Assembly: GCA_016234595.1 (NCBI GenBank)
Contig: JACRBG010000014.1
Coordinates: 17,230-81,229 of the forward strand
DNA from: Chloroflexota bacterium
GTDB lineage: Bacteria; Chloroflexota; Anaerolineae; Aggregatilineales; J027
Reading direction: 5' to 3'
DNA: 64,000 nt
Both the position numbers and the translations under genes were made by a program. Under the pieces are notes generated by a model, which was given only the letters and a program-made list of their open reading frames with translations, was not told the origin of the DNA and searched no databases. This document shows, in pieces, positions 8,548-17,767 of this stretch (within the stretch, counting starts at the first letter, position 1; each line of letters opens with the position of its first letter).

Positions 8548-9240
8548 TTGAGCGATTTACAACAGGTGGTGGCGCTGATTAAAGCTGGCGAGAAAGTGCA
8601 AGCACGCAAACAGTTGTTAGCGATTTTGGCCGAAGACCGCAACAACGAAAAAGCGTGGGTGTATATGGCGTTGTGTGCCGCCAATCGGGAAGAATTGGTT
8701 GCCAGTGTTCGGCATGCCCTGCGGGTGAATCCACAGAGTGCTGCCGCCCTGAAATTGGCCGACCAACATCATATTGCGATTGTGCCTGCTAAATCGACTC
8801 CGGCAGCCCATAAACCCTCGGCGTCACCTAAAATTGAACCAGAAGTCGCTGATGACCCCTATCCAACGCAGGAGGCACATCCGACCCAATTATTGCCACC
8901 ACGTAAGCCATCCACTAAAGTCAGGGTAGATGTGAAGTCTGAATTTGCTATGCCAGATTGGGCGGGTGATACCCCTAAGCCCCCAAAAAAATCAAAAGGG
9001 CGTGGCAAGATTGTGGTGTTAGGATTGCTTGGCTTAGTGGTCGTGGCGGTTGGGTTAGCGGCGATTGTGATGCTGACGAGCGGCGATGCGCCACTTGGAG
9101 CCAATGCTCAGACGGCAACTAGCATCAGTGGAACGAACGCCGTGATTATGGATTCCCAGCAGCAGCTTGCTACAAATATTGCATTAACTTTGAACCCTCC
9201 AACGCCAACCCGTATCCCACGAGAGAATGCGCAACCATGA
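8548..9240 (+). CDS. TPR-like protein with C-terminal membrane anchor
   Basis: This protein of about 230 residues has an N-terminal helical repeat (residues 1-75) resembling a tetratricopeptide pair, with the phrase KAWVYMALCAANREE. A Pro/Lys-rich linker and one hydrophobic helix follow (about 155-175), then a short Thr/Ser/Asn-rich tail that would lie outside the cell. No catalytic motif is seen. The start is placed at TTG 8548, eight bases after GAGGAG; a GTG at 8539 would overlap that ribosome binding site. It overlaps the following hydrolase gene by four bases, so the two are translationally coupled. Confidence 0.75.
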   Translation: MSDLQQVVALIKAGEKVQARKQLLAILAEDRNNEKAWVYMALCAANREELVASVRHALRVNPQSAAALKLADQHHIAIVPAKSTPAAHKPSASPKIEPEVADDPYPTQEAHPTQLLPPRKPSTKVRVDVKSEFAMPDWAGDTPKPPKKSKGRGKIVVLGLLGLVVVAVGLAAIVMLTSGDAPLGANAQTATSISGTNAVIMDSQQQLATNIALTLNPPTPTRIPRENAQP

Positions 9241-10094
9241 GTGATATTTTGACATGGCAACAGACGGGTGATTATTTGTCCTTTAAAGGGCATCGGATTT
9301 TTGTACGGACGCAGGGCAATGCGAATGCAGAGCCGATCCTTTTTTTACATGGGTTTCCAACCTCTAGCTATGATTATGCAAGAGTTGCCCCATTGCTTGA
9401 CCGTCAATTTCGGCTCATTTTCTTTGATTATTTGGGGTATGGGTTTTCGGACAAACCCCACCAACACCCCTATTCACTATTTGAACAAGCCGAAATGACT
9501 CAGGTGGTGGCGCAACATTTTGGCCTAACCAAGACGCGATTGGTGGCGCATGATGTCGGAAATTCGGTGACATTGGAGGTGATGCGACGGGGGGAACCTG
9601 AAATTAGCCAGTTGGTGATGCTAAACGGGAGTGTGCTGCTCGACGACTATCGGCCACTCATCACCCAAAAATTGTTACTACACCCAATCATTGGCCCAAT
9701 CGTGACCAAACTGCGACTTATCCGTAAACCTGCTTTCGCCCGCCAATTTGGAAAACTTTTTGCCACGCCGTTGACGACCAGTGAAATTGATGAGTTTTGG
9801 TCGCTGATTCAATATAACGACGGGATGGGGATTTATCATTTACTGATTCAATATCTGCGGGAACGCAAAATTCATGAACACACATGGCTGGATGCGCTCA
9901 AAGTTCATGCGGCGCCGCTGACGGTCGTTTGGGGACAACGCGACCCGGTGGCTGTGCCGAGTATTGCCAAGGCGATTTTGGGACGGCGGCCTGACACAGC
10001 CTATTTCCCGTTGGATGATATTGGGCATTTCCCCCAATGGGAAGCGCCGGAACGGGTAGCGGAAATCATTCGGCAGGCTTTCATAAATAATTAG
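9237..10094 (+). CDS. Alpha/beta hydrolase with Asp nucleophile (haloalkane dehalogenase/epoxide hydrolase-like)
   Basis: This 285-residue alpha/beta hydrolase has the oxyanion motif FLHGFPTSS and a nucleophile elbow reading AHDVGN, so the nucleophile is Asp106 rather than Ser. The catalytic His is in DDIGHFPQWE near the C-terminus and the charge-relay acid is probably in VWGQRDPVAV. An Asp nucleophile is the hallmark of haloalkane dehalogenases and epoxide hydrolases, which go through an ester intermediate. The substrate cannot be told. The ATG overlaps the stop of the TPR-like gene (ATGA at 9237-9240). Confidence 0.85.
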   Translation: MSDILTWQQTGDYLSFKGHRIFVRTQGNANAEPILFLHGFPTSSYDYARVAPLLDRQFRLIFFDYLGYGFSDKPHQHPYSLFEQAEMTQVVAQHFGLTKTRLVAHDVGNSVTLEVMRRGEPEISQLVMLNGSVLLDDYRPLITQKLLLHPIIGPIVTKLRLIRKPAFARQFGKLFATPLTTSEIDEFWSLIQYNDGMGIYHLLIQYLRERKIHEHTWLDALKVHAAPLTVVWGQRDPVAVPSIAKAILGRRPDTAYFPLDDIGHFPQWEAPERVAEIIRQAFINN

Positions 10095-10104
10095 TCAAAT
10101 ATTT

Positions 10105-10133
10105 TTGCAAAAAATGAATTAATTTATTATGAT
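10105..10133 (+). promoter_or_regulatory. Sigma-70-type promoter of DtxR-like gene
   Basis: TTGCAA at 10105-10110 and TATGAT at 10128-10133 are separated by exactly 17 bp. Transcription would start near 10140, giving a leader of about 40 bases to the ATG at 10180. This also argues against an in-frame ATG at 10129, which lies in the -10 element. Confidence 0.75.
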
Positions 10134-10179
10134 AGGGGCTGTGGTAGTTTTAGACAACGCTGTATTGGAAATTGCAAAC

Positions 10180-10851
10180 ATGTCCATAAGCCCCGTCATG
10201 CAAGAATATCTCGCGGAAGCCTATCGGATTGCCGCTTATCAAGAAGAACCATTTGTCAGTACCTCCGCATTGGCGGAACGATTAGGCGTTTCAGCGCCAG
10301 CCGTCGCTCGTATGGCCTCACGGTTGCGTGAGCTTGGATTTATTGACCACGAACCCTATCAAGGTATGAAATTAACCGAGCGCGGCGAACGCGAGGCGCT
10401 TAAATCTATTCGGCGGCATCGTTTGGCCGAAGCCTTTTTGGTCAGCGTGATGGGTTTTGGTTGGCATGAAGTCCATGATGAGGCCGATGCGCTGGGATCG
10501 GCGGTAACGGAACGACTGGCGGCTCGGATGGAAAAAATGGCCGGGTATCCTAAACGCTGCCCGCACGGTGAACCTATCCCAAGTGAAGATGGGGTGATGC
10601 CCGTGTTGCATGACCAGCCTCTAACGGAATGTACCCCCCCCGCTGAATATATGATTAGCCGTGTTAACACCCACGATCCTGAAAAATTATGCTATCTGGC
10701 TGAATTGGAATTGGTGCCGGGGCAAAAGATCGAATTGGTGTCGCGAGCACCCTTTAATGGGCCACTGCGCTTGCGGGTTGGTCGGGCTGAACAGGTAATT
10801 GGCACGGAACTGGCGGTGACTTTACGGGTATCCAAACCAGAAAATTTCTAA
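10180..10851 (+). CDS. DtxR/MntR-family metal-responsive regulator with altered metal site
   Basis: This protein of about 223 residues has an N-terminal winged helix (residues 10-65; STSALAERLGVSAPAVARMA), a DtxR-type dimerisation domain (about 70-140; RRHRLAEAFL, EVHDEAD) and a C-terminal FeoA/SH3-like domain (about 150-223). Family members bind DNA when loaded with Fe or Mn. His80, Glu84 and His99 line up with DtxR His79, Glu83 and His98, but the primary-site ligands Cys102, Glu105 and His106 correspond here to Asp103, Gly106 and Ser107. The metal response may therefore differ. The start was set by the promoter upstream. No metal transporter is adjacent; the next gene begins the chemosensory operon. 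Confidence 0.87.
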   Translation: MSISPVMQEYLAEAYRIAAYQEEPFVSTSALAERLGVSAPAVARMASRLRELGFIDHEPYQGMKLTERGEREALKSIRRHRLAEAFLVSVMGFGWHEVHDEADALGSAVTERLAARMEKMAGYPKRCPHGEPIPSEDGVMPVLHDQPLTECTPPAEYMISRVNTHDPEKLCYLAELELVPGQKIELVSRAPFNGPLRLRVGRAEQVIGTELAVTLRVSKPENF

Positions 10852-10905
10852 ACAGGTTATAATGCAAAAATAGTTTCCTTTAAACTATTGAGAGCATTAT
10901 CCTGT
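10852..10905 (+). promoter_or_regulatory. Nested hairpin covering the cheW start codon
   Basis: The 52-bp gap between the regulator and cheW is almost wholly a nested inverted repeat. The outer arms are ACAGG plus ATAATGC (10852-10865, two-base bulge) and GCATTAT plus CCTGT (10894-10905). The inner arms are ATAGTTT (10870-10876) and AAACTAT (10882-10888). The right outer arm includes the first bases of the GTG start at 10904. A perfect TATAAT (10858-10863) also lies in the left arm and could be a -10 element with a weak -35. The hairpin could block cheW translation, mark an mRNA end, or be an operator. Confidence 0.6.
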
Positions 10906-11485
10906 GAACCAACCATCACCCAATTGGGATGCTATCCGCCAGACTTTGCAAGAAATTTCGGCGTTGTTGGATGAAGGGGAAACCACCCCCGAAGCACGGA
11001 CGACTATTCTTGAGCGCCGTGCTCAGCAATTTGCCGAAGCCGCCATTTCCCCAATTGCCTCTGAAGTTTTACAAGATTATCTCACCTTTCGACTGAATAC
11101 TGAAAACTACGCTCTGTCGGTACGGCATGTCCGCGCGATTGCCCCGTTGCGCCGCCTGACCCCGATACCATGTGTACCGGGTTATTATCGGGGTGTCACC
11201 AATCTCAACGGTAAGATTACCAGCGTGTTAGATTTGCGGCGCTTTTATGACCTTGATATTGCCGATGCTGCCCCTGCTATGCTGATCGTAGTTGAGGGGG
11301 CAGGATTGGAAATTGCGCTATTGGTGGAAAGTGTTGAGGCTGTGGTCGAACTCGATCCGGGTGCCTTTGTTGATCATAACTCTGGTGTGGGAATTGCGGG
11401 AGTGGCGGCTATGGGGTTAATCTTATTAGATATTGACCGTCTGTTCCGTGACCCGCGCCTGCGGATTTTTGAGGAACCTGCATGA
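10904..11485 (+). CDS. cheW: CheW-domain coupling protein
   Basis: This 193-residue protein has a helical N-terminal extension of about 60 residues and a CheW domain (about 65-185; [37 protein letters not shown]). CheW links chemoreceptors to the CheA kinase in signalling arrays. It is the first gene of a tightly packed operon with two receptors, a methyltransferase and CheA. The start is GTG 10904, inside an inverted repeat; GAGAG at 10890-10894 is the only candidate ribosome binding site. The stop overlaps the first receptor start (ATGA). Confidence 0.9.
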   Translation: MNQPSPNWDAIRQTLQEISALLDEGETTPEARTTILERRAQQFAEAAISPIASEVLQDYLTFRLNTENYALSVRHVRAIAPLRRLTPIPCVPGYYRGVTNLNGKITSVLDLRRFYDLDIADAAPAMLIVVEGAGLEIALLVESVEAVVELDPGAFVDHNSGVGIAGVAAMGLILLDIDRLFRDPRLRIFEEPA

Positions 11486-12942
11486 CCCTAAAACCAAAAA
11501 ATGAATTAAGTGGCTGGTCGCAAGTATTGGCTGCTTGGCGCTTGGGAGATGATAACAAAAGATTTCTGGTTGATGTGGCGGCGTTAAATGGTCTATTGGT
11601 ATGGCTTTGCTTAGTTCTAACGGTTGACCATGTCGCTCTAATACCAGCAGCACTGGCTTTATTGGTGATTACTGTCGTCCCTATCGCGTTTAATTATTCT
11701 AGTATGTCCGCGTATGCCCCGACAGCACTCATGGGGGGGCAGATCGTCAGCTATAGCCTTGCTTTGTTATCTGTAAATTCGGCTGATTGGCAGGCGGTTG
11801 TGCCATTTGGGGTGCTGATTTGGGGCTATATTATTTTGTTGCATGGGATTGGGTCAGCGGCTTCATGGTCGGGCCTATTGGGGATGACGTGGGTAGTCCT
11901 ATCCCGATTTTTGAATCAATCGCTTGATTTTTCGACCGATGTCTTAAGCCCATTATGCTTATTTGCAGGCGTGTTTTTGATTTATGGGCTGTTCAATCGG
12001 CGAGTGCGAGTCGTTGTGCCTAAGCCTGCCCCTCATCTAACCACCACTCAAACCGTCCCTGTTACGAATGCAGGGTTAGCATTGTTGGCCGAACAAATTG
12101 GCGATACGGCCAAACAACTTGATCAAGCAGCAGGCACTATTCATGGCATTACGACGCAGCAATCGTCGCGGGCAGACCAGCAAACGAACGTAGTGGCGGA
12201 TGCAAATCGAGAATTGGATGATTTTCGGCATTTGGCTTTGCAAGCACGCTCTAAAGCGGACGAGATGACCCGATTGGCGCAAGAGGCGGTTAGTGTGGCC
12301 GAAAATGGAAATGAGACTATTCAGGCGGCCCTACAGGGAATGCGCTATACTCGTGAATCGGTCTTAATGGTAGGGCAAACGATTGGGCAATTGGCCTTAC
12401 ATCTGCGCCATATCAGCCAAATCATTACCTCCGTGTCGGATATTGCCACACAATCAAATTTTTTGGCCTTGAATGCCCAAATTGAAGCGGCACGGGCCGG
12501 TGAACAAGGGCGGGGTTTTAGTATTGTTGCGGAGGAAGTGCGCGATCTGGCCGAACAATCGCGGCGGGCGACTGGTGATGTGCGGACGGTGTTGAAGGAA
12601 ATTCAGCAGGCGATTTCGGTAGCGGTCAATGCAACCGAAGAAGGGGCACGCGGGGTTGCGGCTGGATTAAATCAGGCGGAGGATGCTGGGGCGGTAATCG
12701 CTAGTCTCTATGAGACGATTGCGCGAGGGGATATGGCAGCGAAGGCTATTCTCAACGCAATTGACTTGCAATCGGATGGCGTACGGCGTTTAGGCGGCGC
12801 GATGCAAAGCCTTGACCAAGTAGCGATGCAAAATCATGCCTCGACCCGGATGGCTGAAAATATTTCACAGGATTTGAGCCGTTTGTCTGGTAAATTAATG
12901 GCGACTATTTTTCAAACAGAGTCACACGCAGGAGTAAATTAG
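11482..12942 (+). CDS. Methyl-accepting chemotaxis-type receptor with multi-TM sensor
   Basis: This 486-residue receptor has about six hydrophobic helices in residues 30-170 with very short loops, so there is no periplasmic ligand-binding domain; the signal is probably read in or near the membrane. No HAMP domain is evident. The C-terminal part (about 200-480) is a coiled-coil signalling domain with the conserved hairpin tip ([20 protein letters not shown], then [12 protein letters not shown]), where CheW and CheA dock. It overlaps cheW by four bases and abuts the second receptor. Confidence 0.9.
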   Translation: MTLKPKNELSGWSQVLAAWRLGDDNKRFLVDVAALNGLLVWLCLVLTVDHVALIPAALALLVITVVPIAFNYSSMSAYAPTALMGGQIVSYSLALLSVNSADWQAVVPFGVLIWGYIILLHGIGSAASWSGLLGMTWVVLSRFLNQSLDFSTDVLSPLCLFAGVFLIYGLFNRRVRVVVPKPAPHLTTTQTVPVTNAGLALLAEQIGDTAKQLDQAAGTIHGITTQQSSRADQQTNVVADANRELDDFRHLALQARSKADEMTRLAQEAVSVAENGNETIQAALQGMRYTRESVLMVGQTIGQLALHLRHISQIITSVSDIATQSNFLALNAQIEAARAGEQGRGFSIVAEEVRDLAEQSRRATGDVRTVLKEIQQAISVAVNATEEGARGVAAGLNQAEDAGAVIASLYETIARGDMAAKAILNAIDLQSDGVRRLGGAMQSLDQVAMQNHASTRMAENISQDLSRLSGKLMATIFQTESHAGVN

Positions 12943-14214
12943 ATGGTTTCGGTTGGTGACAATTATGAAGTCCTGCATGTCCGTTTATGGAATCTGACTC
13001 GCGCTCTTTTAATGGTTCTAGGTGGTTTACCATCGCTATTGACCACAATCGTGATGGTTTTGTTTACGGGGTCGAGCATCAGCGATGATTTAAAGGGTCG
13101 CCTGTTAGGTTGGACGGTCTCGTTAGGAATTGCGGGGGTTGGGTCGGGATGGGCAGCAGCGCGTTGGTTGGTGCGCCCTCGCATGGATGCGATGATGCGA
13201 AAGGCCCAAACACCTGAACAGCTTTGGGGGGCGATTGACCAATTTACACGACGGGTGCAAGCGGGCGATTTAAGCAGTCGTGTTGAGTTTTCACCTGCGG
13301 ATGAAGCTAAAAATGGCCCGATTGTCAATTTGGCAAAGGCGATGAATGCGGTAGTGGCTCAATTGCAAGCGACACTCCGTCAAATTCAAGCCGTTGCGGA
13401 GAATGCCTCAAGAGTAGCCGATGATATTTTAGGGGCGACGAATGAGCAAATTGCGACGGTGAGCGATCAGGATGCCAGCGTAATGCAAACCAGCAGCACG
13501 GTACAAGAAGTACGAGCAACGGTCACGGAAACCGCCGAACGGGCAGCGGCAGTGGCGCAGATGGCGCAAAATTCAGTACAGGTTTCCAAAGCTGGGGAAC
13601 AGGCCGTTACAGAAGCCATTGACGGCATGGCCCTTATTCGCCAACGGGTGGAAGGGATCGCTGATAACATTTTGGTGCTGTCCGAGCACACCCAACAGAT
13701 TGGTGAGATTATTGCGACGGTTTCGGCATTGGCTGACCAAAGTAAATTGCTCGCGTTGAATGCCTCGGTGGAAGCGGCACGAGCGGGTGAAGAGGGCAAG
13801 GGTTTTGCAGTCGTCGCCATGGAAGTGCGCAATTTGGCGGAACAAAGTCGTGAAGCCACGGCACAGGTGCGCGATATTTTGAGCGAGATTCAACAGGCCA
13901 CCAACAGCGCGGTGATGGTGACGGAAGAAGGCACGAAGGGTGTTGATGCCGGAGTGCAATTGGTGAACAGTGCAGGTGAAAGTATCCGTGATCTTGCCAA
14001 TTTGATTGAGGAAGCTGCCTATGCTGCGGTGCAAATTGCGGCCAGTACCCGCCAGCAAACGGTCGGGATGGATCAATTGAGCACAGCGATGAATCGTATC
14101 CGACAAGCTACTGGACAAACCAATGCCAGTACAATGGCGGTGGAACGAGCCGCGCGCGACTTGGGGACAATGGCCCGTAAATTGAATGAGATGGTACAGG
14201 GGTATCGTACCTAA
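12943..14214 (+). CDS. Methyl-accepting chemotaxis-type receptor, two TM helices
   Basis: This 423-residue receptor has two N-terminal membrane helices (about 20-45 and 50-75) joined by a very short loop, a HAMP-like segment (about 80-140) and a long signalling coiled coil with the tip [20 protein letters not shown] followed by [12 protein letters not shown]. Lacking a periplasmic domain, it must sense something in the membrane or cytoplasm. The ATG directly follows the stop of the first receptor, with GCAGGAG upstream. The pair may form mixed arrays, which is an inference from the shared operon. Confidence 0.9.
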   Translation: MVSVGDNYEVLHVRLWNLTRALLMVLGGLPSLLTTIVMVLFTGSSISDDLKGRLLGWTVSLGIAGVGSGWAAARWLVRPRMDAMMRKAQTPEQLWGAIDQFTRRVQAGDLSSRVEFSPADEAKNGPIVNLAKAMNAVVAQLQATLRQIQAVAENASRVADDILGATNEQIATVSDQDASVMQTSSTVQEVRATVTETAERAAAVAQMAQNSVQVSKAGEQAVTEAIDGMALIRQRVEGIADNILVLSEHTQQIGEIIATVSALADQSKLLALNASVEAARAGEEGKGFAVVAMEVRNLAEQSREATAQVRDILSEIQQATNSAVMVTEEGTKGVDAGVQLVNSAGESIRDLANLIEEAAYAAVQIAASTRQQTVGMDQLSTAMNRIRQATGQTNASTMAVERAARDLGTMARKLNEMVQGYRT

Positions 14215-14219
14215 AGCTT

Positions 14220-14975
14220 ATGATGCCAACAAGCGACAGTGGTCAACACTCTGGATGGGCTGATTATCCCGGCGAGGTTTGGGATGAACGTAAGCCGATT
14301 GGTTGGCTCTATGATTGGCCTTTTTGGGCAGAGTGTGCGACGAATTATGCTAATAAGCTGCCTATTCTGGAATTGGCGTGTGGCAATGGACGGATTACAC
14401 GCCAGCTGGCCTTAGCGGGCTATACGGTGGTGGCGGTGGACATCAATCCCCATTTTTTAAGCAGGGCCACTGCTCAAATTCGGACATTACCTGACGATAT
14501 GGGGATACGGGTCGAATTTTATCTGCAAGATATGGTTCACTTGAAATTGGGCCGACAATTTGCACTGGCACTTATGGCCGATTGGGCTTTTCCAGCCTTA
14601 TTAAATCAAGCCGATCAATTGAGTTTTTTGCGACGACTGGCCGACCATCTTATCCCCAATGGCTATTTTGTTTTTGACACGATTTTTCCGGGTGTGCGGG
14701 AATTGGGGTTGACCCCCGGTATTGAGGGCGAATGTTTGGAATGGAGTGGTACAGGCCGAACTTTCAACCCTATCAGCCAAATTGAGACCCTAATATCGGG
14801 CGGACAAGTGATGCAATATCGGCACACCAGCCTGAGTGAGATTCGATTGTTGGCCGAGATGACCGGATTTGAGGTTGCAGAGTGTTTTGGTGGAACCGAT
14901 AGACGACCGCTGCGTGGAATGCCGGGGGATGATTTGACGGTGGTGTTGAGGAAAAAGATAAAACGCTATGACTGA
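14220..14975 (+). CDS. Class I SAM-dependent methyltransferase in chemosensory operon
   Basis: This 251-residue enzyme has the SAM-binding motif I LELACGNGRITRQLA followed by the acidic residue in VVAVDINP, typical of small class I methyltransferases. It is not CheR: it lacks that family's N-terminal helical domain and carries a generic Methyltransf_25-type core. The substrate is unknown. It starts five bases after the second receptor and overlaps cheA by eight bases, so it is translated with the array genes. That placement suggests, but does not show, a role in modifying a signalling component. Confidence 0.82.
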   Translation: MMPTSDSGQHSGWADYPGEVWDERKPIGWLYDWPFWAECATNYANKLPILELACGNGRITRQLALAGYTVVAVDINPHFLSRATAQIRTLPDDMGIRVEFYLQDMVHLKLGRQFALALMADWAFPALLNQADQLSFLRRLADHLIPNGYFVFDTIFPGVRELGLTPGIEGECLEWSGTGRTFNPISQIETLISGGQVMQYRHTSLSEIRLLAEMTGFEVAECFGGTDRRPLRGMPGDDLTVVLRKKIKRYD

Positions 14976-17211
14976 TTCACCCAAGCGCCAAACGATTGAG
15001 CTAGAGCAATTGTTTCAAATGGAAGCGGCGGAACATCTCAACACCATGAACCGCCTGCTGCTGGCGCTTGAAACAGCCGCAGATATGCCACGTGAGCAGT
15101 ATGAGGCGACTGTGCGTGAGTTGTTTCGTGTAGCGCATAGTATCAAGGGCGCGGCAAGAACCGTTGGCAAGGCCGAAATTGAACAGATTGGGCATGCCCT
15201 AGAAGAAGTTTTTGAGGAATTTCGGCGTGGTACACTGGCTTTAACCCCTGCCGCCGCAGACATTTTATATGACGGGCTAGACGCGATTGAGATTTTGCTC
15301 AGTGGCACAGGGGAAGTTCAGCAAGAAAATTTATTGTCCTCGTTGCGTGGATTAACCAGTACGCAGCCACCAAAAACAACCTCTACGTCCACTAACATCG
15401 CTGTTGTAACCCATGAAATTGAAGCTGTTGCGCCAGATGCCCCTGTCAACCGTGATGAAACCATTCGAGTTGGTTTAGGCAAGCTCGATACCCTGCTTAA
15501 CGAAACCAGCAATTTGTTGGCCTTGCATATGAATATCGAGCAACGCACCGACCAGTTGCGGGTGTTGCGCGACAAACATCGGCGCTGGCAAAAGAAATGG
15601 CGCTCGGTGCAAACGGCCTATATTCAATTGTTACGGGTGGCAGGTAATAAACCTGAGGCTTTAGGGGTCTGGACTGATTTATTGGAATTTTTGCATGATA
15701 CCCAAGGGTACATGCAAAATTCGGCTCAACTTATCCAGCAATTGGAACATACGCTACGCGATGATGCAACCGCGCTTGGTTTGACGACAACCGCGCTACA
15801 ATCGGGCGTGCGGGCCATGCGATTGTTGCCATTTGAGACACTGGTCGCTGGTTTTAGGCGGATGGTCCGGGATGTCGCACGCGACTTGGGCAAAGAGGTG
15901 ATGTTCCAAACGACGGGTACGCATATTGAACTAGATCGTCAAGTTCTGGAAAAAATCAAAGACCCCGTAATGCACTTGCTGCGCAATGCGATTGATCATG
16001 GCATCGAAACACCTGAAATACGTGGCACAGTTGGCAAACCCCCACAAGGGTTAATTTTGTTGTCACTGGTACAGCGGGGTAGCCGTGTCCATTTGATGGT
16101 GGCGGACGATGGGCGCGGGGTTGAGGCTGAGCGTACCCGCCGTAAAGCCGTCACGATGGGGCTGATTTCGAGCGAGGATGCTGACAAACTCAGTGAATCC
16201 GAAATCTATGAACTTTTGCTACAACCGGGTATGACCACCCGTGACACCGTCAGTGAGATTTCGGGCCGGGGGGTTGGATTGGATGTGGTGCGGCAAGCCG
16301 TCGAAGCGTTGCAGGGCCAAATGATTATCCAAAGTAAACCGGGGGACGGCACACGTTTTGAAATTACCCTGCCGGTGTCGCTGAGTACCCTACATTGCAT
16401 TATGGTGGCGGCGGGGACGGGGAATGAGATTTATGCCATTCCAAGTGTTGCGGTGATACGAGTAGTCAATTATCACCAAGACGATGAATTTAGCGTGACG
16501 GGTCAGCCCATGTTGACGCTCGATGGTCAAGTTGTACCAGTGGTCTTCTTAACTGATTTGTTGGAACGACCCAGCCAAGAAAATATAGTGGGCCAATTTG
16601 CGCTGGTGTTGGCTACAGCAGAAAAGCGGCTGGCTGTGGTGGTAGATGACATTATTTCCGAGCAAGAAGTTATGGTGCGCAATCTGAACCCCGAATTTAG
16701 CCGGGTGCGGAATGTCAGTGGGGCGACGGTTTTGGCTAATGGGGATGTGGTGATTATTTTGAATATCAGTGATTTGATGAAAACCGCACAAGGTCGCACC
16801 ATTCGCCGTCGTCAGATTGCTGCTCCGACGCCCTCTGCACCACCACAACGCCGTATTTTGGTGGTGGACGACAGCATTACCACCCGCACTTTGCAGAAAA
16901 ACATCCTAGAAGCGGCTGGATATGAGGTGATTACGGCGACGCATGGGGTCGAAGCATTAAAAAAATTAGAGACGGGCCCGGTGGAATTGTTGATTTCGGA
17001 TGTGCAGATGCCGTGGATGGACGGATTTGAATTGACGGCACAAGTGCGTAAACATCCTCAATTTAAAAACTTGCCTATTATTCTAGTGACCTCGCTGGAT
17101 TCGCAGGAAAATAAAGAAATGGGCTTTAAATCTGGCGCGGATGCCTATATTGTGAAAGGAGTATTTGACCAAAACGAATTGCTACAGACGATCAAAAGCC
17201 TCTTGTATTAA
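14968..17211 (+). CDS. cheA: CheA-type histidine kinase with fused receiver
   Basis: This 747-residue kinase has an Hpt domain with the phosphorylatable His57 (FRVAHSIKGAA), a short linker with no recognisable P2 (CheY/CheB-binding) domain, a dimerisation region, and an ATPase core (LLRNAIDHGIE; VADDGRGVE; SGRGVGLDVV). A CheW-like P5 domain (about 470-600) follows, then a C-terminal receiver (about 625-745; VVDDS, LLISDVQMPWMDG, Lys in YIVKG). A CheA with its own receiver and no P2 resembles FrzE or PixL-type kinases of gliding and pilus systems. No separate CheY is encoded nearby, so the fused receiver may be the output or a phosphate sink. Confidence 0.92.
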   Translation: MTDSPKRQTIELEQLFQMEAAEHLNTMNRLLLALETAADMPREQYEATVRELFRVAHSIKGAARTVGKAEIEQIGHALEEVFEEFRRGTLALTPAAADILYDGLDAIEILLSGTGEVQQENLLSSLRGLTSTQPPKTTSTSTNIAVVTHEIEAVAPDAPVNRDETIRVGLGKLDTLLNETSNLLALHMNIEQRTDQLRVLRDKHRRWQKKWRSVQTAYIQLLRVAGNKPEALGVWTDLLEFLHDTQGYMQNSAQLIQQLEHTLRDDATALGLTTTALQSGVRAMRLLPFETLVAGFRRMVRDVARDLGKEVMFQTTGTHIELDRQVLEKIKDPVMHLLRNAIDHGIETPEIRGTVGKPPQGLILLSLVQRGSRVHLMVADDGRGVEAERTRRKAVTMGLISSEDADKLSESEIYELLLQPGMTTRDTVSEISGRGVGLDVVRQAVEALQGQMIIQSKPGDGTRFEITLPVSLSTLHCIMVAAGTGNEIYAIPSVAVIRVVNYHQDDEFSVTGQPMLTLDGQVVPVVFLTDLLERPSQENIVGQFALVLATAEKRLAVVVDDIISEQEVMVRNLNPEFSRVRNVSGATVLANGDVVIILNISDLMKTAQGRTIRRRQIAAPTPSAPPQRRILVVDDSITTRTLQKNILEAAGYEVITATHGVEALKKLETGPVELLISDVQMPWMDGFELTAQVRKHPQFKNLPIILVTSLDSQENKEMGFKSGADAYIVKGVFDQNELLQTIKSLLY

Positions 17212-17231
17212 AGGAACGGTTGTTCTATAAT
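17203..17231 (+). promoter_or_regulatory. Promoter of ssb
   Basis: TTGTAT (17203-17208) and a perfect TATAAT (17226-17231) are spaced by 17 bp. The -35 element lies in the last codons of cheA, so ssb has its own promoter. Transcription would begin near 17238. Confidence 0.7.
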
Positions 17232-17295
17232 TAGAGGATTGATTTACAAGATACACTATCGCTGAGACTGCAACTTGGGAAAGGACTATAAACCA

Positions 17296-17706
17296 GTGTA
17301 TCAACAAATTACCATTATAGGCCGTGTTGGGCGTGACCCTGAACTGCGTTATACATCCAATGGCACAGGGGTTTGTTCATTTAGTGTGGCGGTGAGTAAA
17401 AAATGGACTGACCGCAACAGTAATGAAAAGAAGGAAAAAACCACTTGGTACAAGGTTTCGGCATGGCGTCAACTTGCTGAGACATGCAGCCAATTTGTTC
17501 ACAAAGGCATGTTGATTCTGATTGTCGCGGATGAGGTGGAAGTACGAGCCTATACCGGGCAAGATGGCAACCCACAAGCCAGCCTTGAAATTACGGCCCG
17601 GGACGTCAAATTTTTGAGCTCAAAGGGCGACCGTGGCGGGGGAACTGGTGAAGATTATGCAGGTGGTTATAGCGGCGGCGAAGAACCAGAAGATATTCCC
17701 TTCTAG
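17296..17706 (+). CDS. ssb: Single-stranded DNA-binding protein
   Basis: This protein of 136 residues has an OB-fold domain (residues 1-105; ITIIGRVGRDPELRYTSNG, FSVAVSK, TTWYKVSAW), a Gly-rich tail and the acidic tip ending DIPF that binds partner proteins. It coats single-stranded DNA during replication and repair. GTG 17296 was chosen because AAAGGA lies ten bases upstream and SSBs usually begin just before this strand; a TTG at 17275 is possible. It is convergent with the universal stress gene and the two share a terminator. Confidence 0.92.
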   Translation: MYQQITIIGRVGRDPELRYTSNGTGVCSFSVAVSKKWTDRNSNEKKEKTTWYKVSAWRQLAETCSQFVHKGMLILIVADEVEVRAYTGQDGNPQASLEITARDVKFLSSKGDRGGGTGEDYAGGYSGGEEPEDIPF

Positions 17707-17730
17707 GCCGTTTTAGCTGGTCAATTGAAA

Positions 17731-17766
17731 TAGGGACATGGAGCAAAATCCATGCCCCTATTTTTA
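17731..17766. terminator. Bidirectional terminator between ssb and usp
   Basis: A 12-bp stem with one mismatch (TAGGGACATGGA at 17731-17742, loop GCAAAA, TCCATGCCCCTA at 17749-17760) is followed by TTTTTA on the plus strand. It lies between two convergent genes and ends just before the usp stop codon. Confidence 0.8.
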
Positions 17767-17767
17767 T

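Noticed and set aside
9237..10094. Naming the hydrolase a haloalkane dehalogenase outright
   Set aside because: The Asp nucleophile fits, but the halide-binding residues cannot be assigned from sequence alone, and epoxide hydrolases share the same elbow.
13573..14118. 181-codon minus-strand open frame inside the second receptor gene
   Set aside because: It lies wholly within a well-supported receptor gene, has no family motif and no start signal. Long shadow frames are expected opposite repetitive coiled-coil coding sequence.
14220..14975. Calling the methyltransferase CheR
   Set aside because: It lacks the CheR N-terminal helical domain and has a generic class I SAM core.
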